DNA from: Saccharothrix obliqua
Lineage (GTDB): Bacteria > Actinomycetota > Actinomycetes > Mycobacteriales > Pseudonocardiaceae
Direction: 5' to 3'
DNA length: 64,000 nt
Assembly: GCF_019375475.1 (NCBI RefSeq)
Contig: NZ_JAHXGQ010000004.1
Coordinates: 248,001-312,000, forward strand
In this document: positions 52,675 through 60,336 of the stretch, one piece after another
Numbering within the stretch: position 1 is the first letter of the stretch
Layout: every line of letters begins with the position of its first letter
The notes under the pieces: generated by a model
What the model saw: the letters and a program-made list of their open reading frames with translations, nothing else
The model's database searches: none
What the model was told of the DNA's origin: nothing
Translations under genes and position numbers: made by a program

Positions 52675-53706
52675 ATGGTGCGAACACTCGTCGTTGGACT
52701 CGGCCGCGCCGGTGCGGAGCTGCACCTGCCCGTGCTCGCGCGGGCCCGCGCCGCCGCGCGGCAGCTCTTCGGGGATGAGCCGGTCGTGGCGTGCGACCCG
52801 CGCCGGGTGCTCGGCGACCGACCCGGCCTGGTCACCGCGACCAGCATCGCCGAGGCCGCCGCGCTGCTCGACCCGGCCGACGCGGTGGCCCACGTCTGCA
52901 CGCCGCCGACCGTCCGCACCGAGGTGATCGGCGAACTCGCCGAGCGTGGTTTCCGCCACCTGGTCGTGGAGAAGCCGCTCGCCGCCGACACCGACGACCT
53001 GGCCCGCATCATCCGCCTGCGCCGCAAGCACGCGTTGCGCATCGCCGTGGTCGAGCCCTGGTTGACCAGCTCGCTCACCGCGCGGCTGACCGAGCTGGTG
53101 CGCGGCGGCGCGCTGGGCGAGCCGCGGTCCATCGCGATCGTGCAGAACAAGCCCCGGTTCCGCCGGTCGCTGACCCGGCCGAGCCACCCCACCGCGTTCG
53201 ACGTCGAGCTGCCGCACGGCGTCGGCCTCGCGCTGCGGCTCGCGGGCAACGCGCGCGTCACCCACGCCGCGGGCCACGACCTGGTGGTGGGCGACGTGGT
53301 CGTGCCCCGGATGGGCGGCGCGCGGGTCGGGCTGCGGCACAACAGCGGCGTGCGCACCGAGATCAGCTCCGACCTGACGTCCCCGGTGCGGGAACGCCGG
53401 ATCACGGTGCAGTTCGAGCACGCCTCGGTGGTCGGCCACTACGCGGTCAGCGCCGACGACGACCACTCGCAGCTCACCGTCACCCGCAACGGCCGCCGTG
53501 AGCACGAGGTGCTGCGCGACGACTCGTTGACGGAGTGGGTGATCCGCGCCTACCAGCTCTTCCGCGGTGTCGGCGACCAGCACGCGCGTGGTTTCGCGTT
53601 CGCCACCGACGTGGTGCAGCTGCTGTCCGTGGCCAAGAACATCTGCGCCGAGCCGGTGGTGGCCGCCGCGCGCGCGGAGACCGCGGCGGCGGCCCATGCG
53701 CGGTGA
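52675..53706 (+). CDS. Gfo/Idh/MocA-family NAD(P)-dependent oxidoreductase (first)
   Basis: The 343-aa product has a Rossmann fold VVGLGRAGAELHLPV (7-20), the HVCTPPTVRTEVI nucleotide region and the family EKP motif in LVVEKPLAAD (Lys100). A C-terminal alpha/beta substrate domain carries HGVGLALRLAG in place of the usual D..H. These enzymes oxidise or reduce a hydroxyl on a sugar, nucleotide sugar or inositol. It is the first gene of the rightward operon. The next gene starts inside its last codons (11-bp overlap). The odd HGVGL site suggests an unusual substrate. Confidence 0.9.
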   Translation: MVRTLVVGLGRAGAELHLPVLARARAAARQLFGDEPVVACDPRRVLGDRPGLVTATSIAEAAALLDPADAVAHVCTPPTVRTEVIGELAERGFRHLVVEKPLAADTDDLARIIRLRRKHALRIAVVEPWLTSSLTARLTELVRGGALGEPRSIAIVQNKPRFRRSLTRPSHPTAFDVELPHGVGLALRLAGNARVTHAAGHDLVVGDVVVPRMGGARVGLRHNSGVRTEISSDLTSPVRERRITVQFEHASVVGHYAVSADDDHSQLTVTRNGRREHEVLRDDSLTEWVIRAYQLFRGVGDQHARGFAFATDVVQLLSVAKNICAEPVVAAARAETAAAAHAR

Positions 53707-54511
53707 CGTGCTCGCCGGCATCACCGACGAGGCGGCGCACGACCTGCCGGGTCAGCTCGCGGTGCTCGCCGACCTCGGCTGGTCGGCGGTGGAGCTGCGG
53801 TCCGTGGGCGGCGTGCCCGTCGCCGACCTGTCCGACCGGGCGTTCACCGACGTCGCGAAGGCGTTGTCCGACCGGGGTGTCACGGCGGTGTGCCTGGCGT
53901 CCCGGATCGGCGGCTGGGCCCGCCCGGTGACCGCGCCGTTCGACGACGACCTCGCCGAGCTGGACGTGCTGCTGCGCCGCTGCGACGAGCTGGGCACGCG
54001 GCTGGTGCGGATCATGTCCTACCCGAACGACGGCCTCGCCGAGCCGGACTGGCGCGACCGGGTCGTGGCCCGCGTGGCGGCGCTGGCGGAGATCGCCGCG
54101 TCGGCGGGTGTCGTGCTGGCGCACGAGAACTGCGCGGGCTGGGCCGCCACGAGCGCGGACCGGGCGCTGGAGCTGCTGGCTCGGGTGGACAACCCGGCGC
54201 TGAAGCTGTTGTTCGACACCGGCAACGGCGTCGCCCACGGCTACGACGGGTTCGCCTTGCTGGAGCGGGTCGCGCCGCACGTGGTCCACGTGCACGTCAA
54301 GGACGCGGTCGGTGACCGGTTCGTGCCACCGGGCCGGGGCGACGCGCGGGTCGCCGACTGCGTCGCGCTCCTGCGCGCGGCGGGTTACGCGGGCGCGTGG
54401 TCGCTGGAGCCCCACGTGTCGCTGCAACCGCACCGGTCCGGCGAACTGGCGCCGGGCGCGGCGGCGGCGTTCACCGGGGCAGGCCGGGCGATGGCCCGGC
54501 TGCTGCGGTGA
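53696..54511 (+). CDS. TIM-barrel sugar-phosphate isomerase/epimerase-like protein (AP endonuclease 2 family)
   Basis: In this 271-aa product the metal tetrad typical of xylose-isomerase-like TIM barrels is visible: Glu144 (LAHENCAG), Asp174 (LLFDTGNG), His200 (VHVHVKDA) and Glu238 (WSLEPHVS). Members isomerise, epimerise or dehydrate sugars and inosose (IolE, IolI types). ATG 53696 lies within the upstream gene, so translation is coupled. Combined with two Gfo/Idh enzymes and two DegT aminotransferases, it fits a keto-sugar or inosose pathway. Confidence 0.9.
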   Translation: MRGDVLAGITDEAAHDLPGQLAVLADLGWSAVELRSVGGVPVADLSDRAFTDVAKALSDRGVTAVCLASRIGGWARPVTAPFDDDLAELDVLLRRCDELGTRLVRIMSYPNDGLAEPDWRDRVVARVAALAEIAASAGVVLAHENCAGWAATSADRALELLARVDNPALKLLFDTGNGVAHGYDGFALLERVAPHVVHVHVKDAVGDRFVPPGRGDARVADCVALLRAAGYAGAWSLEPHVSLQPHRSGELAPGAAAAFTGAGRAMARLLR

Positions 54512-55737
54512 TCGCAGCGGACCGCGACCTCCTGCTGCGGCTGCTCGACCTGCCCACCGCCGGCCCGCTGGAGACCTCCGGCGAGGTGCGGCTGTGGGAG
54601 GCCATGGGCGCCTACGAGGAGGCCGCGCACGACATCGGGCTGCGGACCGCGCACTTCGCCGCGCCCCGCCCGGAGGACCTGCGCGGACCCGTGCCCGCCG
54701 CGGTGCGCGCGGCCGTGGCGGCGGACCCGGCTTTCCTGGCGTGCCAACCGAACCTCGTGCTGCGGCTGGGCGAGGCCGGGCCGACCGTGATGTTCAACGT
54801 CCACCTGGACGCGGTCGCGCCGTTCGAACCGGCCGGTTTCGACGGCAGGCGGTTCCTGGGCCGCGGCGCGATCGACGCGAAGGGGCCCGCCGTGGCGTTG
54901 CTGGCGGGCATCCGGGCGGCGGCCGAGGACCCGGCGGTCGGTCGCGACGTCTCGGTGGTCGTGCAGGCGGTGTCCGGCGAGGAGGGCGGCGCGATGGGCG
55001 TGTACGGCACCCGCCCGCTGGTCGAGGCCGGCCACCACGGTTCGCTCAACGTGTTCTGCGAGCCCACCGGGCTGCGCTACCTGCCGCGCTGCACCGCCGC
55101 CATGACGGCGTGCGTGCGCGTCAAGGGCGAGGACGCCGTCGACGACCAGCCGCACGCCGGTCACAACGCCACCGTGCTGCTGGGTTTCCTGGCGCAGCAC
55201 ATCGCGGGCGAGCTGGTGCGCGTGCCGGACGGCCAGGTGTGCGTCGCGGGCCTGCACACCGGCCGGCAGCACAACCGGGTCTACGGCTCGGGTGAGCTGC
55301 TGCTGAACCTGTCCTACGGCAGCGCGGACTCGGCACGCGTGCTGACCGCGGCGCTGGAGAAGGCGCTGGTGTCCGGGCTGGCCGAGTTCACCCGCCGGTT
55401 CCGCAACGTGCCGCCGTTCCACCGCACCGCCGTGGACGCCGCGGCCGTGACGTGCCTGGAGTGGCGCAAGCACGGCCTGCCCGCCCTGCCCGCGCGGGAC
55501 GTGCCGCTGCTGGACGGGCTGGTGCCCCGCTGGCCCGCGCACCTGCCCGCCTTCACCTGTGACGCCATCTGGCTGGCCGACGTGCCGGGCACCCGGACCG
55601 TCGTGCTGGGCCCCGGATCGCTGGACGCCAACAAGGCGCACGCGCGCGGCGAGCACGCCGACGTCGAGGACCTGGACCGGTTCTCGGCCGTGGTGCGGGA
55701 CATCGTCGTGCGGTTCGCCCGGAACGGAGGAACGTGA
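54508..55737 (+). CDS. M20-family zinc amidohydrolase/peptidase
   Basis: The 409-aa product has the complete dinuclear site: His99-X-Asp101 (FNVHLDAVAP), Asp123 (GRGAIDAKGP), Glu158/Glu159 (VSGEEGG), Glu185 (FCEPTG) and the C-terminal His in NKAHARGEHADVEDL. This is the ArgE/DapE/CPG2 group, which removes an acyl group from an amine or splits a peptide bond. GTG 54508 forms a GTGA overlap. In this operon it may deacetylate an amino-sugar or strip a protecting amino acid. The choice is inferred. Confidence 0.92.
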   Translation: MIAADRDLLLRLLDLPTAGPLETSGEVRLWEAMGAYEEAAHDIGLRTAHFAAPRPEDLRGPVPAAVRAAVAADPAFLACQPNLVLRLGEAGPTVMFNVHLDAVAPFEPAGFDGRRFLGRGAIDAKGPAVALLAGIRAAAEDPAVGRDVSVVVQAVSGEEGGAMGVYGTRPLVEAGHHGSLNVFCEPTGLRYLPRCTAAMTACVRVKGEDAVDDQPHAGHNATVLLGFLAQHIAGELVRVPDGQVCVAGLHTGRQHNRVYGSGELLLNLSYGSADSARVLTAALEKALVSGLAEFTRRFRNVPPFHRTAVDAAAVTCLEWRKHGLPALPARDVPLLDGLVPRWPAHLPAFTCDAIWLADVPGTRTVVLGPGSLDANKAHARGEHADVEDLDRFSAVVRDIVVRFARNGGT

Positions 55738-56786
55738 CCGCAGTCGTCCCCTACCCCGCCCTGCTGGCCACCGTCACCGACGTGTTCGTCGGGCGCGGCG
55801 TGCCACCGGACCGGGCCGCCACGGCCGCCGAGGCGTTGTGCCACGGCGACCTGACCGGCGTCACGTCGCACGGCCTGGTCAACCTGACCCGCCTCTACCT
55901 GCCGCTGCTCGAATCCGGCCGCGCCGACCCGGCCGCGGACATGGTGGTGACGGCGGACCTGGGTGCGAGCGTGCACGCCGACGCGCGACGCGCGCTGGGC
56001 CTGTGGTCGGCGGCGCAGGCGGTGGACCTGGCGGCGGCACGCGCGGCGCGGCACGGCATCGGCATGGTGTCGCTGCGCGGCGCGACGCACATCGGGTGCG
56101 CGGGCTTCCACGCCGCCCGCGCCGTGCCGCACGGCATGGTCGGCCTGGTCACGTCGAACTGCGGCGGCCAGCGGATCGCACCGCCGCCGGGCGGGTCGCG
56201 GCCGGTGCTCGGCACCAACCCGCTCGCCCTGGCCTGCCCGGCGGGCGACCGGCACCCGTTCGTGCTGGACATGAGCACCACGGTGGTGCCCACCGGGCGG
56301 GTGCGCGCGGCGGCGCGGGAGGGCCGCGACATCCCGCCCGGCTGGCTGGCCGCGGCGGACGGCACACCGGTCACCGACCCGACCGCCTTCGACCGCGGCG
56401 AGGCACGCCTGCTGTGGCTGGGCGGCAGCCCGGAAACCGGCGCCCACAAGGGTTTCGGGCTCGGCCTGCTGGTCGAGGTGCTGTCCGCCCTGGTGTCCGG
56501 CGCCGCGCTCGGCCCCGCGTCCGAGGGCGACGCGGACGACGACATCGGTGTGCTGGCGCTGGCCGTCGCGCCGGACCTGCTGCGGCCGGGGTTCGCGGCG
56601 GACGCCGACCGGCTGTTCGGCGCGTTGCTGGACTGCCCGCCGGTCGACGGCGGCGAACCCGTCAGCTACCCCGGCCGGCCCGAGGCGGAGCGGGCGCGGT
56701 GGCGGCGGGCGCACGGCGTGCCGCTGCCCGACGAGCTGTACGAGGAGCTGCGCGGGCTCGCGCCGGACCTGCGGGCGGCCGGGTGA
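55734..56786 (+). CDS. LDH2/malate-ureidoglycolate dehydrogenase-family NAD(P) enzyme
   Basis: The 350-aa product matches the LDH2 family in VTSHGLVNLTRLYLPLL, catalytic His119 in ATHIGCAGFHAARA, GTNPLALACP and the glycine-rich HKGFGLGLLVEVLSALVSGA. Family members reduce 2-oxo acids or cyclic imines (malate, lactate, ureidoglycolate, piperideine-2-carboxylate). The fold is unlike the classical LDH. GTG 55734 follows CGGAGG with a GTGA overlap. Here it would reduce a keto or imine group of a cluster intermediate. Confidence 0.92.
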   Translation: MTAVVPYPALLATVTDVFVGRGVPPDRAATAAEALCHGDLTGVTSHGLVNLTRLYLPLLESGRADPAADMVVTADLGASVHADARRALGLWSAAQAVDLAAARAARHGIGMVSLRGATHIGCAGFHAARAVPHGMVGLVTSNCGGQRIAPPPGGSRPVLGTNPLALACPAGDRHPFVLDMSTTVVPTGRVRAAAREGRDIPPGWLAAADGTPVTDPTAFDRGEARLLWLGGSPETGAHKGFGLGLLVEVLSALVSGAALGPASEGDADDDIGVLALAVAPDLLRPGFAADADRLFGALLDCPPVDGGEPVSYPGRPEAERARWRRAHGVPLPDELYEELRGLAPDLRAAG

Positions 56787-57661
56787 TCCGCGTCGGCGTC
56801 GTCGGCCTGGGCGTGATCTCCCGGTACTACCTGGCGGCGATCGCGGAGCTGCCGGAGTACGAGCTGGCCGCGGTGTGCGACGTGGACCGCGAGGCGCTGG
56901 TGGGTCACGAGGCCCGCGACTACCTGCACCACCGCGCGATGCTCGCGGACGGCGGCCTGGACGCCGTGGTGGTGACCGCGCCGAACGACGTGCACGCGGA
57001 GATCGTGGGCGACGTGCTGGACGCGGGACTGCCGGTGTGCGTGGAGAAACCGCTGGCCACCAGCCTCGCCGACGGGCGCGACCTGGTGGCGCGCGGCGGG
57101 TTGCTGTTCACCGCGTTCCACCGCCGGTACAACCGGCACGTCCGCGCGCTGCGCGAGGAACTGGCGAAGGCCGCGCCGGTGGAATCGCTGACCGTGCGCT
57201 ACCTGGAGCGCATCGAAGACCACGTGGGTCGTGACCGGTGGTACCTGGACATGGCGCGCAGCGGCGGCGGCTGCGTCGCCGACAACGGGCCCAACGCGCT
57301 GGACGTGGCGCGGCTGTTCCTGGGACCGCTGGCGTTGGAGTCGGCGGTGGTGGTGCGCGACTCGGCGGGCGTGGACCGGCAGGCGGTGCTGAACGTGCGC
57401 GGTCGCGCGCCCGCGGTGGTGGAGCTGGACTGGTCGTTCCCCGGCGAGGTGAAGGACGTCGAGGTCCAGCTGGTGGACGGCTCGGTGCTGCGCGCGGACA
57501 TGCTCGCCGGCTACGACGAGTTCAAGGGTTCGCTGTGGCACGAGTACGCGGGCGTGCTGCACGACTTCGCCCGCGCCGTGGCGAGCGGCCACCGGGCTGA
57601 CGGCGGGCTCGCCGCGCTGGCCCTGGTGGACCAGGTGTACCGGGAGGAGAAGGGCGCGTGA
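56783..57661 (+). CDS. Gfo/Idh/MocA-family NAD(P)-dependent oxidoreductase (second)
   Basis: The 292-aa product is shorter than the first. It has VGVVGLGVISRYYLAAI (4-20), VVVTAPNDVHAEIV and VCVEKPLATSLADG (Lys89), then FTAFHRRYNRHVRALR and a GGGCVADNGPNALDVARLFLG segment in place of the D..H pair. The C-terminal substrate domain is reduced. The GTGA overlaps on both sides keep it in strict stoichiometry with its neighbours. Two Gfo/Idh enzymes imply two separate hydroxyl/keto conversions, for example one for each aminotransferase. Confidence 0.9.
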   Translation: MIRVGVVGLGVISRYYLAAIAELPEYELAAVCDVDREALVGHEARDYLHHRAMLADGGLDAVVVTAPNDVHAEIVGDVLDAGLPVCVEKPLATSLADGRDLVARGGLLFTAFHRRYNRHVRALREELAKAAPVESLTVRYLERIEDHVGRDRWYLDMARSGGGCVADNGPNALDVARLFLGPLALESAVVVRDSAGVDRQAVLNVRGRAPAVVELDWSFPGEVKDVEVQLVDGSVLRADMLAGYDEFKGSLWHEYAGVLHDFARAVASGHRADGGLAALALVDQVYREEKGA

Positions 57662-58074
57662 CGACGCTGGAGAACGGACCGAAGCGGGCGGTCGGCGGCA
57701 AGGTGGTGAAGGTCCTGGTGCACCGCCGGGACGACCGCGGGATGAGCCTGGAGCCGTTCGCGAGCCGCTGCGTGCGGCGGGGCGAGGTGCACGAGTTGGT
57801 GACCACCGACCACGCGGTGGGCGACGCGAGCATCGACCGCGTGGGCTTCCTGGGTTTCGTGGAGATCGGCAACGCCGGGGTGATCGACCGCGGTGACGAG
57901 GTGTGGGTGGACGGCCGCTTGGTCGGCACCGTGCTGGGCTTCGACGCGTGCCACTTCCCCAACCACTACAACATCCTGATCAGCAGCCCGGTGCCGCGCA
58001 CGGGACCGGAGGTCGGCATGGGCCCGGAGCGGTCCGTGGTGTTCCACCCGCCGACACCCGCGCATTCGGGCTGA
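57658..58074 (+). CDS. Unrecognised 138-aa beta-rich protein, last gene of the rightward operon
   Basis: A short N-terminus is followed by alternating short strands (GGKVVKVLVHRR, RVGFLGFVEIGNAG, DRGDEVWVDGRLVGTVLGFD). A conserved-looking DACHFPNHYNILI patch with Cys, two His and Asn follows, then a Pro-rich tail. It could be a small beta-barrel with a metal- or substrate-binding Cys/His site. I do not recognise a family; some similar-sized actinobacterial proteins are catalogued only as DUFs. The GTGA overlap with the upstream dehydrogenase argues it is a working part of the pathway, perhaps an accessory or cyclase. Confidence 0.75.
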   Translation: MTTLENGPKRAVGGKVVKVLVHRRDDRGMSLEPFASRCVRRGEVHELVTTDHAVGDASIDRVGFLGFVEIGNAGVIDRGDEVWVDGRLVGTVLGFDACHFPNHYNILISSPVPRTGPEVGMGPERSVVFHPPTPAHSG

Positions 58075-58081
58075 GCACGCG

Positions 58082-58114
58082 AGGAGGGCCCCGGGGATCA
58101 CCCGGGGCCCTCCT
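58082..58114. terminator. Strong bidirectional hairpin at the end of the cluster
   Basis: AGGAGGGCCCCGGG (58082-58095) pairs over all 14 bp with CCCGGGGCCCTCCT (58101-58114) around loop GATCA. It sits between the last cluster gene (stop 58074) and the convergent EF-hand gene (stop 58124) and can terminate both. Confidence 0.9.
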
Positions 58115-58123
58115 GCCGTGTGC

Positions 58124-58657
58124 TCAGCCCAGCAGCTCCACGTCGAGGGTGCCGAAGTGGAACTCCTTGACCGCGGTCACCAGCTCGTCCACCGTGAGCG
58201 AGCCGTTGCCGTTGGTGTCGATCTTGCGGAACGCCTCGTCGGCCTGCGAGCGGTCGACGCCGATCGCGTTCAGCCAGCGGGTGAACTCGGGGCGGCTGAT
58301 CTCGCCGTCGCCGTCCGTGTCGCAGAGGTTGAGGATGGCCTGGATCGTCGGGCGCACGACGCGGCCGAAGCCCGCGTCACCGCCCTCGAACACCTCGGTC
58401 TCCACGATCTGCTGGAACCGCGTGCGGTCCAGCTTGCCGGTCGCGCCGACGCCCGCCCGCTCCGCCAGGTACTCGTACAGGCCGCGGAACGCGTCCACCA
58501 CCGCGCGGCCCTGCGGCGAGGTCGGCGCCTCGCCGAACGCCTTGAGGATGCGCTGCGCCTCGTTCTCCAGGTCCGCGCGCTCGATGGTGCCGTTGCCGTC
58601 GACGTCCCACTTGTCGAAGCGCTTGTCGAGCCGCTCGTTCTTGACAGCCGTGGTCAT
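58124..58657 (-). CDS. Calerythrin-like four-EF-hand calcium-binding protein
   Basis: The 177-aa product is the same length as Saccharopolyspora erythraea calerythrin and ends in a very similar FHFGTLDVELLG. EF loops are DVDGNGTIERAD (18-29), DTDGDGEISRPE (113-124) and DTNGNGSLTVDE (147-158). The second EF position (about 68-80, GVGATGKLDR) lacks the acidic ligands, as in calerythrin, so three sites bind calcium. ATG 58657 follows AAAGGAAG. Cytoplasmic calcium buffer or sensor; no target is known. It converges on the biosynthetic cluster and is not part of it. Confidence 0.96.
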   Translation of the reverse strand: MTTAVKNERLDKRFDKWDVDGNGTIERADLENEAQRILKAFGEAPTSPQGRAVVDAFRGLYEYLAERAGVGATGKLDRTRFQQIVETEVFEGGDAGFGRVVRPTIQAILNLCDTDGDGEISRPEFTRWLNAIGVDRSQADEAFRKIDTNGNGSLTVDELVTAVKEFHFGTLDVELLG

Positions 58658-58730
58658 CTTCTGCCCACTTCCTTTGCGTTGTGCGGTGATCGAACCCCGT
58701 CCGGGGACGGGTTCCCTCGGCCGAGGGTGG

Positions 58731-59978
58731 TCAGAGGCGCTGGACCTCCCCTCCGGGCACCCGGCCCGTGACGTCGAGCAGCAGCCGGGCGGCCCGCGCG
58801 AGGTGGCCGAGGTCGTAATCGCGGTGCGGCACCAGCAGTACGCAGACGTCCGCCGAGCGCAACGCCGAGTCGAGGTCCGGTGCGGGCGGGCCGAGGCGCG
58901 GCACCCCGCCCGCCACCGGGTCGTGGTAGGTGACCCGGGCGCCCAGGGCGGTGAGGCCGTCGGCGACCCGGATGGCGGCTGATTCCCGGGTGTCGGGCAC
59001 GTCGGCCTTGTAGGAGACGCCGAGCAGCAGGACCGTCGAGCCCGCGAGGGGCCGCCCGTCCTCGGCGAGCAGGCGCGCCACGCGGTCCACCAGGTAGGCG
59101 GGCATGGCGCGGTCCACGTCGCGGGCCGCTTCCACGACGCTGAGCCGGGCGCCCTCGCGGTGGGCCTTGTCCAGGAGGTAGCGCGGGTCGATGGGGATGC
59201 AGTGGCCACCGACGCCCGCGCTCGGCGTGAAGGGCGCGAAGCCGAACGGTTTGGTCGACGCGCAGTGCAGCACGTCCCACACGTCCAGGCCCAGCCGGTC
59301 GCAGAACACGGTGATCTCGTTGACCAGCGCGATGTTCACGTACCGGTAGGTGTTCTCCAGCAGCTTCGCCATCTCGGCCTCACGGGTGCCGCGGGCGACC
59401 ACCACGTGCTCCACGAACCGGCCGTAGAACGCCGCGCAGTGCTTGGCGCACAACGGGGTGTGGCCGCTGACCACCTTGGGTGTGTTGCGGATGCCGTACT
59501 TGCGGTTGCCCGGGTCGACGCGTTCCGGCGAGTAGGCGAGCGGGAAGTCCTCACCCGCGACGAGGCCGTGCCGCTCCAGGACGGGCCGCACCACCTCGTC
59601 GGTGGTGCCGGGGAAGCTGGTGGACTCCAGCACGACGAGGGTCCCGGGTCGCAGGTGGTCGGACACCGTCGCGGCGGCGGAGCGGACGGCCGACAGGTCC
59701 GGGCGGCCGTCGGGGTCGAGCCCGGTCGGGACGCAGATCACGACGGTGTCCGCGGTGGTGATCGCGGACGGGTCGTCGGTGACGGTGAAACCCCGGTCCA
59801 GCATGGCTTCCAGCTGGGTGGGCAGCACGTCCGGGATGTGCGGCCGACCGGCTTCGACGGCCTCCCGCACGGCGGGCGAGATGTCGTAGCCGATGACCGA
59901 CAGCCCTGCGGCACTGGCCGCGGCCGCCAGTGGCAGTCCGACGTAACCGACTCCCACGACGACGAGATCGACTGTCAC
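58731..59978 (-). CDS. UDP-sugar 6-dehydrogenase of the WecC/WbpA type
   Basis: The 415-aa product has the Rossmann motif VVVGVGYVGLPLAAAAS, Thr85 (VCVPT), Lys204 in EMAKLLENTYRYVNIALVNE and catalytic Cys260 in GVGGHCIPIDPRYLL. A C-terminal UDP-binding domain (LLLGVSYKADVPDTRESAA) closes it. The GGHCIPIDPxYL motif marks UDP-N-acetylhexosamine dehydrogenases making aminohexuronates, not UDP-glucose dehydrogenase. GTG 59978 has GGAAGGGC upstream. In WbpA/B/E pathways this enzyme precedes a Gfo/Idh oxidase and a DegT aminotransferase, both of which exist in the cluster next door. Supply of UDP-uronate to it is an attractive but untested idea. Confidence 0.93.
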   Translation of the reverse strand: MTVDLVVVGVGYVGLPLAAAASAAGLSVIGYDISPAVREAVEAGRPHIPDVLPTQLEAMLDRGFTVTDDPSAITTADTVVICVPTGLDPDGRPDLSAVRSAAATVSDHLRPGTLVVLESTSFPGTTDEVVRPVLERHGLVAGEDFPLAYSPERVDPGNRKYGIRNTPKVVSGHTPLCAKHCAAFYGRFVEHVVVARGTREAEMAKLLENTYRYVNIALVNEITVFCDRLGLDVWDVLHCASTKPFGFAPFTPSAGVGGHCIPIDPRYLLDKAHREGARLSVVEAARDVDRAMPAYLVDRVARLLAEDGRPLAGSTVLLLGVSYKADVPDTRESAAIRVADGLTALGARVTYHDPVAGGVPRLGPPAPDLDSALRSADVCVLLVPHRDYDLGHLARAARLLLDVTGRVPGGEVQRL

Positions 59979-60036
59979 GCGCGCCCTTCCCACCACATCG
60001 GTGTGCCTTGTGCCCCATGGTTTGCGGTTCGCCCCC

Positions 60037-60336
60037 TCACGCCCGGAACGACGCCGCGGCAGGCGGCACGTGGGACCCGTAGGACTTCTCCACGGCGAGG
60101 ATCGGCAGCCCGAGGCAGCCCGGCACGCCGTACACCTCGACCTCCTCGTCCGTGCGGTTCACCAGGACGTGCGCGCCGTTGGGGACGGCGTGGCAGCCCT
60201 TGGGGTCTTTGAACACCGCGACCGGCACCACCTCGGCGGTGTAGACGATCACCTCGCCGGCCGCCGCGTTCGCCACCGGCGCGGTCAACGCGGTGGTGGC
60301 GAGGGCGGCGAGGACCAACGTGGCAAAGCGTTTCAT
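60037..60336 (-). CDS. Small secreted protein with one Cys pair
   Basis: The 99-aa product has a clear Sec signal (about 1-24, MKRFATLVLAALATTALTAP, cut after ANA). The ~73-aa mature domain is beta-rich (EVIVYTAEVVPVAVF, HVLVNRTDEEVEVYGV) with Cys in KGCHAVPNG and GCLGLP that can form a disulfide. ATG 60336 follows GGAGG. It resembles other small actinobacterial extracellular proteins without assigned function. It is not part of the sugar dehydrogenase transcript by any overlap. Confidence 0.8.
   Translation of the reverse strand: MKRFATLVLAALATTALTAPVANAAAGEVIVYTAEVVPVAVFKDPKGCHAVPNGAHVLVNRTDEEVEVYGVPGCLGLPILAVEKSYGSHVPPAAASFRA

Noticed and set aside
52672-53724. 350-aa open frame antisense to the first Gfo/Idh gene
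   Set aside because: His/Arg/Gly-rich shadow; its reverse strand has a clear Rossmann fold and EKP motif.
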